The notes below the pieces were generated by a model, which was given only the letters and a program-made list of their open reading frames with translations, was not told the origin of the DNA and searched no databases. DNA of 64,000 bases from Cryptomeria japonica (Eukaryota; Streptophyta; Pinopsida; Cupressales; Cupressaceae), in assembly GCF_030272615.1 (NCBI RefSeq), contig NW_026728909.1, positions 248,001-312,000 of the forward strand, given 5' to 3'. Positions 51,383 through 64,000 of this stretch are shown one piece after another (the first letter of the stretch is position 1; every line of letters begins with the position of its first letter). Both the position numbers and the translations under genes were made by a program.

Positions 51383-54106
51383 CTAGTGTGCCCAATTGGA
51401 TAAATTTTCCATCAAACTTGGTGATGGGTTGTGTTGATTGATGTGTCGATGCAGAAGGTTGTCCATGAGATTTTGGTGATGTTGGTAATTTTGATAGACA
51501 CATGGGTTCAAAATAGTATTCTCCCATGCCTTGATCTTTGATTTCAACTTTTGTTTGAAGTCCATGGATAAAGACTTGATTTTTTCTTGATGATGATCTA
51601 ATGCTAAGGAAGCTGGAGCTTTCCTATTGTGTGGAACTAGGCTGTCTTGAGCTGTCCCCATAGCATTGCAATGTTGAAAAGGATTATTATCGGTAGATAT
51701 GGAGATTTCCTGTCCATTATATGGGAATTTGACACACTGATGGTATGTTGAAGGCACTACTTGCATTTCATGTATCCAAGGATGACCCAATAGAATATTG
51801 TATGTTAAGTCTATGTCTAAGACTTGGCACATAGTGTCCCTTTGTATCAGTCCTACCTAAATAGGTAGTATCACTGTTCCTTTAGATGACTTGTCTTCAT
51901 CATCATAGGCCTTGATGGTGATCTTTTTGTTTGGATCAATAGACTTCTCAAAGAAGCCTAATGCACGGATAAGCTTTAAAGCACATATATTGAGACCAAC
52001 TCCTCCATCTATTAATACTCTTTTAACTCGATGTTTGTAGACTAAGACTTTGATATGAAGGGGAGTGTTATGTGGATGACTCAAAGAGACATTATCATGT
52101 TGGAAAAGGTGAGTTTATGAGGCCCTGTCATATGAGCCACCATGGCTTGGAATTTTATCAATGTCCAGATCTTGAGGAATGTTTGTTTCAACCAATGCTT
52201 GTTCTAAGATATCCTTATCTTTTGGTGAGAACTTGAGCAACTCGAGTATAGATATTTGAGCAGGAGTTCTCTGTAGTTGATAAACCAAATCATATTGAGT
52301 ATTGGGAATAGTGGTGGATGTTGATGTATGCCCTTTCAAGACGCATTTTTGAGCTTTGGTTGTCACATTGATTGATGCATGGTCTTGTTTGTCCTTGATT
52401 TTTATGACATTTATTTGGTTATCATCTATCAATATGTGATTGATGGTGTTGTTGTACAGGTGATTTATACAAGCTCCTCTTGTATCATTTGATGATGGAG
52501 CTCCTCCCTTCTTGTAATTTGGAAGAGGATTTTTAAAAGCATCGTGGTCACCGTTTGTTTTGAGACCATCAACCATTAAATCACCTCTATTGATCATATC
52601 CTGACCAATATTCTTAAGCCTCATGAAATCATTTGTGTGATGTCCTTTGTTTCGATGAAAATCACAAAAATACGAATCATTCCACCAAGGTGGTTTGACC
52701 TGGGGTTCAAAGTTGTTTATGGTCAGTAATGTGATAATTTTGTTCGCCAGGAGTTCTCGAAATGTCAATTCTAAGGTTTTCCCTAATGGTGTGTAGATGT
52801 GTCTATTTGGGAAAGTGTTGGTGTTACCTCTTTGGTTTGTATTATTCCCTCAGTTAGCCTTGTTTATTGTTGTTGCCTTGGGTATTGTTATTGGTATTTG
52901 AAATTGAAGGTCCTTGATTGGTATTTTGTGGATAAGTGTTAGTGCCTTGATTAACACCCTTTTGATTTTTGTTAGATTGTGGATTACCTCATAAAGCTAA
53001 TACTGGTTGTTTGGACTTCATATCATTAGCATCAGCTCCTCCATCATTAACAATGTTTTTGTTTCTTGTCCAAAATCTTGATTTGTCTAAAGTGTTGTTG
53101 TTATTTTTATTGTTAAAGGAGTGAGTGTTGGATGAGTTAATTCCTTCCTTAAATAACTTCAATGTTCCTTTCTTGATGTAGGCTTCCTCTACTTGGATTC
53201 CATTTTCTATCAACTTGGTAAAAGCTGGTATGCATTGGAGCTTGAGTTGATAACACATCTCACTATTTAGATTGTCAATAAAGATCTCCATCTTTTCCTT
53301 TTCAGGCATGTCTCGAGGATATCTTGAAACCATACGTCTCCAACACTGAAGAAACACCATGAATGTTTCATTGCTTTTTTGTTTGGTGTTGCATACATCC
53401 AACATGGTGATTGCATCCTAAATATTATAGGAGTATTTTGTGATAAATTTGTTTACAAACTCATCAAATGATCTGATGGGAAGTGTAAGTTTAGACAACC
53501 ACTCCATTGTTTTCCCTCCCAAACTTCTTGGGAATAGTCTCATTAAGAATCATCGTGAGAAAACTCTAGGCTTATGGTACAAAATTCCCGAACATGATTG
53601 CGAGGATCACTTTTAGCATCGTATTTGTCGTACTTTCGCATATCTGAATTTGGGGGAAAAGGTATCATGTTTAATCTCCTGTCAAAGGAGTAAGGACAGA
53701 TTTCATCCAAGGAGTATCGCATTGTGGTCCCTTGTTGCATGTTCTACATTTGCCTTTGCAGCATTTGGATTTGTTGTGTAAGAGTGACCATGGGTGCATT
53801 TGTATGTCGAGGGAAACCTTCCCCCTTTCATTAAGATTATCCTGAGGTCGGCCATGGTTGTGTTCGGGGGTGTTATTTTGTTCATGCATGATTTATGGGC
53901 CATGTGTTTCTTCTTCTATTTTTTGGTCTTGATAGGCATAATTTCTAGACCTTGTTCTAAAAATTCTTTCAGCGACATTCCTTAAGTTTTCGGTATTAAA
54001 ATCTTTAGGAAGTGTAACTCCTTTTCTAGTTAGCATGAGCATATATTTTTCCTCGTTTGCTTCAATAAGTCTTTCCATGAGCCTTTGGAATGAGGGGTTT
54101 TCTTGA
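51383..54106 (-). pseudogene. Ty3/gypsy gag-protease remnant, unit 5
   Basis: Protease piece 51383-52084, nucleocapsid-like piece 52115-52768, gag core pieces 52989-54078. Bases 52605 C and 54019 T match units 1 and 4. A private T at 53325 is silent in the gag core frame (Ser codon TCG to TCA). Confidence 0.8.
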
Positions 54107-54349
54107 CATTCTTGGAGTTGTCATTCCTAAGTCACTTTGCTCAATGATTTGAGAGAAAAGACATTGACTTGAGGGATCATGTTAGATAGAGAACAATGGA
54201 ACATCCCTTGGGAAGTTGAGCTATTCAATATAGCTCCATAACTTGCACCAAGAGTCCCATTGGTGTGTGGATCTTTTGGAACCTTAATTTTACGTTTCTG
54301 TACACCACATTTCCTGCACACATTTGTGGCGCCCACCATGGGGCCGAAC
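54107..54349 (+). repeat. Inverted LTR-end/primer-binding-site segment, unit 5
   Basis: Copy of 4791-5033, facing the arm at 55557-55802. Primer-binding-site start at 54327. Confidence 0.73.
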
Positions 54350-54408
54350 CCCATTAATCTTATCATTTTTTTTGTAGGAGCAATATTGCAAGCACGTGGG
54401 AAAGCTGG

Positions 54409-55556
54409 TTTAGCACATTGGGACCTTTCTTTAGTGCGTAGAAACATTAGTTAGTGCTTCTAGTATACTATTTAGTGAAGACCTCTCCACTAGCACATTT
54501 AGACTTTTTGTTAGCACCTGATATTCTGGTTGTATTCTATATCATCATAACGCATTCGACAAACATAGTAGAACATTCGGTAACCATCTTAGCGCATAGA
54601 AGTCATTTTGTAGCACATTTTCATGTTTTTGTAGTGCATCTGCACGTTTCTGTAGCTCACCTGTGCAATAGTCTAATGCATAGCTCTAACAAAGGAAAAC
54701 GCAAAACTGTAATCGAAGAAAGAAAATTTTAGGCTTGTGAAGCCCACCCTCAGAATTTGATTATTTTGCTAACTGATTTTGTTCAGGTTCAAACCTTTTT
54801 CTGCAGGAGCAATAGGAGTTAGTTTAAGTTTTTCTTTTCTTTCTTTCAAAAGTTAGTTAAAAAGAACTCACCCTCTTTTTTATTGCAAAAGCTTAAAATA
54901 AACCTCATAAGTTCTTTGGGATGTTTAAAATGAACTTCATACTTTCCTTTGGTATTTAAAACAAAACTTCATCTTTTTCTTATTGCATGGGTAAAAAGAA
55001 CAACAAAGAAAAAAATTTCATTCTTCCAAGTTAGGAAAACACTTCGTTCGGGTTTTAAAAGAACAACAAATTTACTTTTCAATCAACAAAGGTAAAAAGA
55101 AATTCACCTTCCTTTGGTGCCTAAAAGGATTCATTTTAATTTATTGCAAAAGTAAAAGAAACTCATCTTTATTTTGTGCAAGGAAAAAGGGAAAGTTCTC
55201 ACTTATCAACTTTAATTTTGTTGACCAAAATCACGATTTCTTTTGTTGACCAGGATTTCCAATTTTTTGATAGAAAATCATTGCTATAAAAGGTTAAAAA
55301 GAACACCATACTTTTTGGAGCAAAATCTCCAAACAGAAGTTAGCAAATCATTTCTTTGAAAGGTTAAAAAGAACACTTGAGTGCCTTGTCTCGAAAGTGG
55401 AAAGTATATGCTCTCCCCTTAATTGGGTGACCAAAATGCCAAACCACTCTTTCATGCTTTCTTCATTTCAAGCAGTTAAATCGTTTAGCAAGCCTGTCAT
55501 CCCGAGTTTCTCTTAGAGTGCCATTTAAATGGTCGGTGAGAAGGGAATGACCTAAT
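54409..55556. mobile_element. Retroelement leader with 21-bp repeat, unit 5
   Basis: 21-bp repeat 54409-54693, then the motif-rich leader. Base 55483 is G, although gag-region markers of this unit follow units 1 and 4, so the unit is itself a mosaic. Confidence 0.65.
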
Positions 55557-57011
55557 TTCGAGCCCCATGGTGGGTGCCAGAAATGTTTGTGGGAAATGCA
55601 GTGGTGTACAAAAACATAAAATTCAGGTTCCAAAAGATCCACACACCAATGGGACTCTTGGTGCAAGTTATGAAGCTATATTGAATAGCTCAACTTCCCA
55701 AGGGATGTTCCATTGTTCTCTATCTCACAGGATCCCTCAAGTCAATGTCTTTTCTCTCAAATCACGGAGCAAAGTGACTTAGGAATAACAACTCCAAGAA
55801 TGGGTGATGTTTGATTAATTTACCATGATTTCATTCCTAGATATGTATGATATTGAATCTATGATGATTTTAAACTAGTATGAATTTTATGTTATGATAA
55901 AGATTAGCAATCCTCTCCTAACAATATATACTAGTCTAACATGGATATGCTATGATATTTAAAATTACTTCTAAAATGCTATTAAGATGATTTTATCAAA
56001 GAGAGGCTAAATGCTCAGTAAAATGACTATAGATTACATGCATGAAACTTGGATATCTCAAAATGAGAGAATGAGAGCTCTATTTATAGGGAAAATAGGG
56101 AAATGGATGGTCAAGATTGGATAATCTTAACAAGGGCCAGGATTGAAAGTTATCAATCCATGTTTACAATTCTCACCAATGAAATGGTGACAATTGTCAA
56201 CAAGAGGTTGCTTGAGAGGAGATGAAATAATAATTAAATGCTTGAGAAGACATGATGGTTACCTTAGGAGCTAAGGGTTAATGTTAGGTTAGGGTTATCC
56301 ATTGGATAAAGCTTTTACCCAAGCAGTAAACTCTTGTGCAAGGGTTAAAGGGATAACCAAAGTTAAAGCCATGAATGTTTTATGAGACCCTTGGGTTAGA
56401 TGAGGGTTGAGTTAGAGAGAAAGTCTCTAGCCATGAAAGAAGGTTGAGTTAACCATTAATGGTTATGAAGACTTTGAGGGTTAACTTGTTGAGGACATAA
56501 AGCCTTTAATAGTTATTGAAGACTTTGAGGGTTTGAGAAGTGACTTCCCTTTTCTTAGGGATGTGACAATAATTAGGAGATGGATTAGGCTAAATTAGAA
56601 TTGATTAGAATAATCTAGAAGGGGTTTAGGGAGGCAAGTGGGAGATGTAGGAAAATGGAAGTGGAGGAAAAAGGAATTTAATTAAAATAAAACTACTTTA
56701 TTTCAATCAAATAGATGCAACTTGCATAAATACAAGTGAGGGATTTAAATAAATAAATTAGAATTATTTATTTGCAAGGATTAATTTAATTAAATGTAAG
56801 TTTAATTAAAAGGGGAGAAGGGGGAATTTAATTAAATAAAGTAATTTATTTAATCAAAGGCTAGAAAAGGCTTAGGTGAACTTAATTAAATAAATTGAGT
56901 AATTCATTTAATCAAATAGATGAATATAAAGAATTTAATTAAATAGAAGAATGAGATTAAAATAAATATTAAATATTCATTTAGGAAAGTGGTCAGATTT
57001 ATACGTCTACA
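55557..57011 (-). mobile_element. LTR with primer-binding site, unit 5
   Basis: LTR 57011-55584 on the minus strand, primer-binding site 55579-55557, TATA-like box 56080-56089. Confidence 0.73.
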
Positions 57012-58026
57012 ATAATTACTATCATATCACCAATAATGTGATAAAGGCAATTTGTATGTAATATATAGTTACGGAAAAATTTCTCCCATCTTATTATTAT
57101 AGTTTAAAAATTTTAAATATGTGTATATCCATGCAAATTTATTAGAATCCACTATTATGGATTGAGTTGATACAATATGTATTGGAAAGTAGATTAGTTT
57201 TGTGTTGAGTATATTTATTTATTAATTCTTACTCTATCTTATTAGCACCATATGTCCTTGTCACATCAAAGAGTGACATATCTTACTACAAACATAAAAT
57301 AAATACATAATGAATACATATTTCAAAATTAGAAATATATAACAACTTTCAACTAAAAAATATAAAATTAATTTCAAGTAAAATGAAATAATCTTTCCAA
57401 ATAAAATAACTCATAACATTTAAATAAAAATAAGAACAAGAAAAAAAAAATGTCAAGTAATATAATTTTAATTATTGTAAAGTAATTTGGCTCATGGGTT
57501 CCTTTCCCTATTGAGGTGGTTGGAGATAGGGTGAAGAACTGATAGTGCTAAGTGCAAAAGTGTGTGGACTTCTTAAAGGCCTCCATTAATGTAGTGAGTC
57601 TAGATCATGTCAACTCGTCCTTTGCATTCACAAACAACCAAAAACCTAATCAAGATATTCCAAAAGGTAATAATGTGAAAATTGAAACTTAGTTTCTCTA
57701 GTATGTTTAGTTTGAATGTAAAGCTGATAAGAGATATTGGATGTAGCTACTATGTAGGATTTTGTCTACGTAAGTAAGAGTAGAGATGCATTCTGGCCCT
57801 ATTTTAGATTTGTTATTTAATTGAAAAATTTTCAATTTTTAATATATATGGAATGCAACACCCAAAAGTAGCTAGTTTACAAAAAAATCAATTGTGACTC
57901 AAAATTTTATTTGATGAATGTAAATAATCTATATTTTAAAATTAAGATTTATAATTCAAAACAAGTAAATATCTGTACTATTTGAATATATATATATATT
58001 TAATATATTAGAACTTAAAATGTTAA
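57012..58026. other. AT-rich spacer, unit 5, no gene seen
   Basis: Copy of 7696-8710; no coding content recognised. Confidence 0.55.
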
Positions 58027-58269
58027 AAAGATAACTGCATATGGATTAGCTTTTCCTCATTACCCATTAAAATACCGATGGAATTTTATTTACAATAAAC
58101 TGTGATACTTGGAAACTGGCATGTATACCTTACACCAACCGATGGCTTATTTACATGACTCTACCAAATGATAGTTTATGCCACCATATATCAGATACTA
58201 AATACACGGGTGATAAGATCATAGCTGATTATTTGGAGGTTATAATGACTATGATGATCCTATATATAT

Positions 58270-59064
58270 CTAGGGACAGAATACAATACTATAGTCGGTG
58301 GTACCAGAGGGGCAGGTGAAAGTGCTGGAAGAATCGTCCTTAGCATAACTGTATGCCTGTGGGCACTGGTTCTTGAACATCATCGAGTAGTTTGTGGCGG
58401 GGCAGTTCTTGACATAGGAACCTCTGCAGCAATACTGGTCAGTTTGAAAGACAGTACAGGCACTATTGCATCCACCATTCACCTTCAATTCAGCAGGGCA
58501 AGCAGCATTCACGTCGGCTTTGCATGCAGGGGCAGTGCACTGTCCATTTGTAGGATTGATGGAGAGAGGAACGTTGAAGCCGTCAACCAGGGAGACATCG
58601 TAGAAGTCCTGGTTGCCATCTCCATTTAGGGTGTACTCGACCAGCGTGGTCGGAACGCCCCCCGAGACTTGGCAGCTCAGTTGGCCGTTGCAGTCACCAG
58701 TTTGACAGGTTCCTCGGCCGCTCGCATCGAAAGAACAGCCAGTTCGGCCCCAGAATCTTGCCGCCTTTGTCCCTGCCGGCACATCGACGGTCCATGTCTG
58801 ACCTTGGTCAAGCTGCTGCCCTCCTCCTGGTAGTCCTGCCGCCCAAACTGTGTACCCGCACTGGTTTCGTATATCAAACTTAACTGCCCACGCCTCTGCA
58901 ACAAAACATACACACACAAAAATTATCGTAAGGCCTAGAGAGATGTATATACCATTCAACAACCTACAACACGTATTATTTTACCAACACATCTTACGTT
59001 GCATATGTAAAGATATGGCCAGTCCAGCCACAAGAACAAGCGCAAGATCTGATACCATCGCCAT
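58270..59064 (-). CDS. Thaumatin-like (PR-5) protein, gene B copy 5
   Basis: Exon 1 59064-58998, intron 58997-58896, exon 2 58895-58270. The product is predicted identical to copies 2 to 4. The minus-strand AATAAA is at 58090-58085. Confidence 0.94.
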
Positions 59065-59301
59065 TATACCGTCTGAATTGAACGATTGAATGAAGATAGA
59101 TAGATTGGGTATATGAGGAGGGATTATTCATTTATATAGAAAAAGATCGCTCCGCCGGTCATGAAGGAAGCAACAGAGGAAGGACCCGGCATGAGAAGGC
59201 TAGTATCGTACGCATTCCGGTTACAGAATTCAAGCTTGCATTTATAACATGACTTGACTTCAGGTAAGAGCTGCCCAGTTTCCAACCGTAAGGGTCATCA
59301 A
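59065..59301 (-). promoter_or_regulatory. Gene B promoter, unit 5
   Basis: TATA box on the minus strand at 59138-59130; TGACTTGACTT at 59250-59260. Confidence 0.68.
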
Positions 59302-60829
59302 TATTCAGATAATAGCTGTAATATTAAAGACAACCAAGTTTCACAACAAATCAAACCAACAAAACATAAATAGCCATATGATATGGGAAAAAAAGGATGT
59401 TGGATTTAGTTTCATTGAACTTTAACTCTAAAGTAGCCAAATAAATATATAAGGACTTCCTAAAGTTTATTTTTTTATTTATTTTTGTAGCCCCCACCAA
59501 TATTGTATAATAGACAAATTAGATATGGGACTGAGCATTAAGACTTCTATTTGAAGACCAACCCTAGATAACACCCTTGGCCCTTCAACTATTAATAAAT
59601 AATTTAGAGCCAACTACCTTAAGAATAAATATATAACGGGGTGAAGGACTCCCTTGTAAGATAAAATAGGACAAGAATGAAATATTGAAAAAAGAATTTA
59701 ATATGATCTAACAAATATATTTTTCAAATTACCAATATAAACCTGTAAATTGGGAAAGAAATCTAGACTCCTAAAGAGGAATTGCTTATCTACAAAGAGA
59801 AAATATTCTCAAGGAGTTTCAAGCCTTTTGCAAATAGGGAAGGGTTGCAAAGAAGATGTAAGGGAGTTTAGATTACTTTCTTAGAATTTCTTAGTCATAG
59901 TTAAAATTTTATGTATGATTACTTATTTTTAATCTCATTGTTTGAAACTAAGTATATACAAAGAAAAAAAATCCTAAAATAATCATAAAAAAAATCTCTG
60001 ACTAGAAAATTTTAAATATTTAGAAAATATAGTTGTCCTTTTAGATTTGCAAATTTCTAAAAAAAACTTGTTCCCCTAGACCTAATCGACATTTCAAGAT
60101 ATTCTTATTTCACTATTGATAATAATTTAGTCTATTTTTTTAAATCATAAGTTCATATTCCACTACTTATTTAACATTTTTATTTGAAAGCAAATAATAC
60201 CTATTTAAAAATTAAACCAATTTTTTGAAATTATTATAATATTAGTTACAAAAGTCAATTAAAATGTATATTTTTCAAATATTAAATTTTAAACTATTGA
60301 TATGTTGAGTATTAATTAATAAGTTGTAATCTCACTTTTAATTATCGACAAACTTGAAAAATTTATAAATACATTAATAAACATAAAATTTTAAAAATAG
60401 ATTGAGAAACATTCATAAGAAAACAAAGTATATAATTTAGAAAAATGGATCAATCAAACAAAATATCAAGTTTAACCAAAAGAAATTGTAAGCTTTTCCA
60501 ATTTGATTCTATGAACTTAACATCTTCTTCAAATAATTTTTCTACAGTTTTTTGTTTGAACATTATTTATTAATAAATTGTATTCTCACTTTTAATTACT
60601 AATAAACTTAAATAAATTTATAAATACATTAATAAGAATAAATTTAAAAAATAGATTTAAAAACATTTATAAGAAAACAAAATATATAATTTTTAAAAAG
60701 TGGGTCAATCAAACAAAATATCAAGTTTAAGCAAAAGAAATTCTATGAAGTTAAAATCTTTATCAAGATAATTTTACATCTTCCGATTTGATTCTTAGGC
60801 TACCTTGGCTTTTCAAGTCACTGAAATAG
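59302..60829. repeat. AT-rich spacer with direct repeat, unit 5
   Basis: Direct repeat copies at about 60307-60536 and 60563-60776. Base 60666 is T. Confidence 0.62.
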
Positions 60830-61429
60830 TTAGGATCAAAAACTGGCCAGCTGTTACCTAGAGTCATTTCATGTATTCAATGCAGGTTTGAGTTCTGATA
60901 AACCAGGGCTCTCGTAGCATCCACGGCTTCTCAGCCGGGTCCATGCTAGTTTGCTTCCTTCTGAAGTTATTACGGTCGGAAACTGGGCAGCGGTTACCTG
61001 AAGTCAAGTCATGCACTAAATGCAACCTGAAGTCAAGTCATGCACTAAATGTAAGTTTGAATTCTAATAACAAGGGCTTTCGTACGATGCATTGACAATT
61101 CTATGAATACAATACATGTTACACATTTTATGCATATAATACATGTTGCATATACATATAACTGCATCTAGATGCATCTTAGAATCTTATTCATACAATG
61201 CATGTTACACATCCTATGCATATAATGCATTTTACATAGACATATAACTACATGCAGATGCATCGTAGAAGCTGGATAGAGGGTGCCCTCGTACGTCACA
61301 CTACTGCTCAGACTGAGTCCATGCTTCCTTCGTGTCTGCCCGGGAGATCTTTTCCTATATAAATGATGAATCCTTCTTCATATACTCAATCTATCCATCT
61401 TCATTCGACCGTTCAATACAGACGGTATA
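60830..61429 (+). promoter_or_regulatory. Gene A promoter, unit 5 (10-bp-longer form)
   Basis: TATA box 61356-61364; 29-bp duplication 60996-61053; the extra ten bases are 61169-61178. Confidence 0.7.
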
Positions 61430-62213
61430 ATGGCAACAGTATCAGATCTTGTGCTTATTCTTGTGGCTGGACTGGCTATATATCTTCAGATGCAAGGTAA
61501 GCTGTATTGGTAACATAAGAGTTTTAGATTGAATACACTATATATCCGAGGTTCACAATAATAATATGCGTGTGTTTTTTGTTGCAGAGGCGGCAGCAGT
61601 TAAGTTTGAGATAACGAACCAGTGCAGGTACACGGTTTGGGCGGCAGGATTACCCGGCGGAGGGCAGCAGCTCGACCAGGGTAAGACATGGACCGTCGAT
61701 GTGCCGGCAGGGACAAAGGGAGCAAGATTCTGGGGCCGAACCGGCTGCTCTTTTGATGCGAGCGACCGAGGAACCTGTCAAACCGGTGACTGCAACGGCC
61801 AATTGAGCTGCCAGGTCTCGGGAGGCATTCCCACCACGCTGGCTGAGTACACCCTCAATGGAGATGGCAACAAGGACTTCTACGACGTCTCCCTGGTGGA
61901 CGAATTCAACGGTCCTCTCTCCATCAATCCTACAAACGGACAGTGCACTGCCCCTGCATGCAAAGCCGACGTCAATGCTGTTTGCCCTGCTGAGTTGAAG
62001 GTGAATGGCGGATGCAATAGTGCCTGCACTGTCTTTCAAACTGACCAGTATTGCTACAGAGGTGCCTATGTCGACAACTGCCCTGCCACAAACTACTCGA
62101 TGATCTTCAAGAACCAGTGCCCTCAGGCCTACAGTTATGCCAAGGATGATACTTCCAGCACTTTCACCTGCCCTTCTGGAACCACTGACTACAGTATTGT
62201 ATTCTGTCCCTAA
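61430..62213 (+). CDS. Thaumatin-like (PR-5) protein, gene A copy 5, Cys179 lost
   Basis: Exon 1 61430-61496, intron 61497-61587, exon 2 61588-62213. The product is predicted identical to A copies 1, 3 and 4. AATAAA is at 62386-62391. The repeat unit restarts after this gene, so the array goes on to the right. Confidence 0.9.
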
Positions 62214-62455
62214 ATCTATATAGGAGTATGCTCATCTACATCCTAATAATCAGCTATGAGTGTATCACCTCCGTATTTAGTATCTGATATATGGTGGCAT
62301 AAACTATCACTCGGTAGTCATATAAATAAGCCATCATTTGTTGTAAGGCGTTAGATGCAATTTTGAAGTATCACAGTTTACTATAAATAAAAGTCCAATA
62401 TTCTAATGGGCAATTTGAAATAGGTAATTCATATGCAATATCTTTTTATAAATGT

Positions 62456-63716
62456 CTTTTATTATTTTAGTAGGGAAGGGGTCCTAAACCCTTACAAAAA
62501 AAACAAATAAACTAGAGAGCAACGACACAATCGCTGGCATCGGATAGCCAACACCCCAGAAAGCATAGAAACAACTCTCAAAAGTAATAAAACACTAACA
62601 ATACCCACATAACTAAACATAATAACCCTCTCCAACTTCCTACTATCCATAATACAACTACTAGCATATAACTAAAAAGAGTTCATAATAGTATCAGAGT
62701 ACTTAATCCACATGAAAACACCCAACATAAGGCATGCAGGCCTGTTTAGATAAAAGTCCATGTTAAAACTAATACTATCATCTTTTGAAATCAACCCAGA
62801 CCAAAAAAAAGCACCAACCCAATAGCATCCTACTCATCCTTGATGACGTTCCATTCCCGCACAAGACACTACATCAGTTCCTTCTAGATCTTAGGTTACA
62901 ACATGTCCTCTTTCTGCTCCTCTTGCAGGTTGACATCCTTCATCTTTTTTGCTTTTTTCTTCATCTTTCTCTATCTCAAGACAAACCCCATAACGACATT
63001 CTGCATAATTCATCAGTAATAGCACATAGGGAATTCAAGGCCTCTCCCATTAGCTGATGTCCTTGCCTATATTCGTCCATCTTCGCTTTAAGGTTCATGA
63101 CCTTAACTTGTAGGTTAATTATCTAGTTTTGCTATTATTTGATGCTAAAATTCTCCTCCTCGGTAGGAGAGTCCTGAGAACAGGGCACCATTTCCACATC
63201 CTAAAAAAGTATTTTGAAGCAAGGATTTTTGTTTTGAATCAACCTTGTCCTCTAGAGAATCACTTAAACCCTTTGAATCCTCCTTACTGTCCTCCCCTTG
63301 TTCCTCCCCTTCCACCTGAAATTCCTCATCCTCCCCCCCTCCTCACTAGAGCTCCTGAGTTGTCATCATCATCAAGGGTAAAAGCCTTTGCCGGTTCAGG
63401 GGAAACATCTTCGGTTTCAATTTGTTTTTCTTGTCTTTGGCGAGCAGATGAGCCGACCTTCTTTCACCAAAGTGACCCTCCTATTTCTCCTTTTCATGCA
63501 GGTTATCTTTCACCTAATCTCATAGTTCTTACAAGATGAAAAATCAGACACCAATAATATCTATAGGTCCATTGCTATTGTATCCCATCCGTCGTATGAT
63601 CAGGAATCATTAACCATATTGTTGTGTTGGTATGGCCACCTCTAGAGTAGCAGCTCTGACCTCTTCCTCATCCTTGTATAGCCAACTAAGGATGTCTTTC
63701 CCTTATGATTCATTTG
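62456..63716 (-). pseudogene. Decayed minus-strand coding-like tract, unit 6
   Basis: Copy of 806-2066; no private change noticed. Confidence 0.4.
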
Positions 63717-64000
63717 CTAGTGTGCCCAATTGGATAAATTTTCCATCAAACTTGGTGATGGGTTGTGTTGATTGATGTGTCGATGCAGAAGGTTGTCCAT
63801 GAGATTTTGGTGATGTTGGTAATTTTGATAGACACATGGGTTCAAAATAGTATTCTCCCATGCCTTGATCTTTGATTTCAACTTTTGTTTGAAGTCCATG
63901 GATAAAGACTTGATTTTTTCTTGATGATGATCTAATGCTAAGGAAGCTGGAGCTTTCCTATTGTGTGGAACTAGGCTGTCTTGAGCTGTCCCCATAGCAT
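63717..64000 (-). pseudogene. Ty3/gypsy protease-region remnant, unit 6, cut by window edge
   Basis: Only the portion downstream of the protease domain (equivalent to 2067-2350) is inside the window. It shows that a sixth copy of the retroelement relic follows gene A copy 5. Confidence 0.7.

Larger units (their letters stand above)
1..64000. repeat. Tandem array of ~12.3-kb units (five full, two partial)
   Basis: The same order of landmarks recurs throughout the window. Stop codons of gene A lie at 563, 12887, 25211, 37545, 49879 and 62213, giving periods of 12324, 12324, 12334, 12334 and 12334 bp. Gene B recurs at 8954, 21278, 33602, 45936 and 58270. Units are over 99.9 percent identical by eye. 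The extra 10 bp of the longer units is one indel upstream of gene A. Both window ends fall inside a unit. A real recent segmental amplification is the simplest reading, but an assembly expansion of fewer true copies cannot be excluded from sequence alone. Confidence 0.97.

Noticed and set aside
1-64000. Possibility of a prokaryotic defence or other novel multi-gene system
   Set aside because: No operon-like gene runs, ribosome binding sites or bacterial families are present; everything intact is a spliced plant PR-5 gene.

Overview
The window is plant nuclear DNA. Its genes are GT-AG-spliced thaumatin-like (PR-5) genes, with plant-style TATA boxes and AATAAA signals, beside a decayed Ty3/gypsy LTR retrotransposon. 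The encoded proteins look most like the conifer PR-5 pollen-allergen family (Cry j 3 / Jun a 3 / Cup a 3 type), so a conifer, probably Cupressales, is the best guess. The species cannot be fixed from the sequence.

The whole window is one near-perfect tandem array. A unit of 12,324 or 12,334 bp recurs five times in full (564-12887, 12888-25211, 25212-37545, 37546-49879, 49880-62213), with a partial unit at each edge, so the array continues beyond both ends. I found only about a dozen substitutions and one 10-bp indel between units. The shared variants are distributed as a mosaic, which points to exchange or conversion between units.

Each unit reads, left to right: (1) a decayed minus-strand coding-like tract of unknown origin; (2) a minus-strand gag-protease remnant of a Ty3/gypsy element with stops and frameshifts, no reverse transcriptase or integrase recognised; (3) an inverted fragment of the element's LTR end plus primer-binding site; (4) a leader with a 21-bp degenerate tandem repeat and TAAAARGAAC-type motifs; (5) a minus-strand LTR of about 1.4 kb with a tRNA-Lys-type primer-binding site; (6) an AT-rich spacer; (7) thaumatin-like gene B on the minus strand; (8) an AT-rich spacer with an internal direct repeat; (9) thaumatin-like gene A on the plus strand.

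Genes B and A are divergent (head-to-head) inverted paralogues. Both have a 67-bp first exon, one short intron (102 and 91 bp), a 626-bp second exon and a 230-residue product. Promoter blocks and 3' flanks are also homologous. B has all 16 cysteines of the family. A has lost one (Cys179 to Tyr) in every copy and differs at other conserved positions, while its promoter has gained duplicated blocks. The window holds eleven thaumatin-like genes: five B, five complete A and one truncated A. They would add gene dosage of secreted defence or pollen-type proteins. I see no RNA genes, CRISPR arrays or prokaryotic systems. The striking feature is the amplified gene-pair array, not a new enzymatic system.
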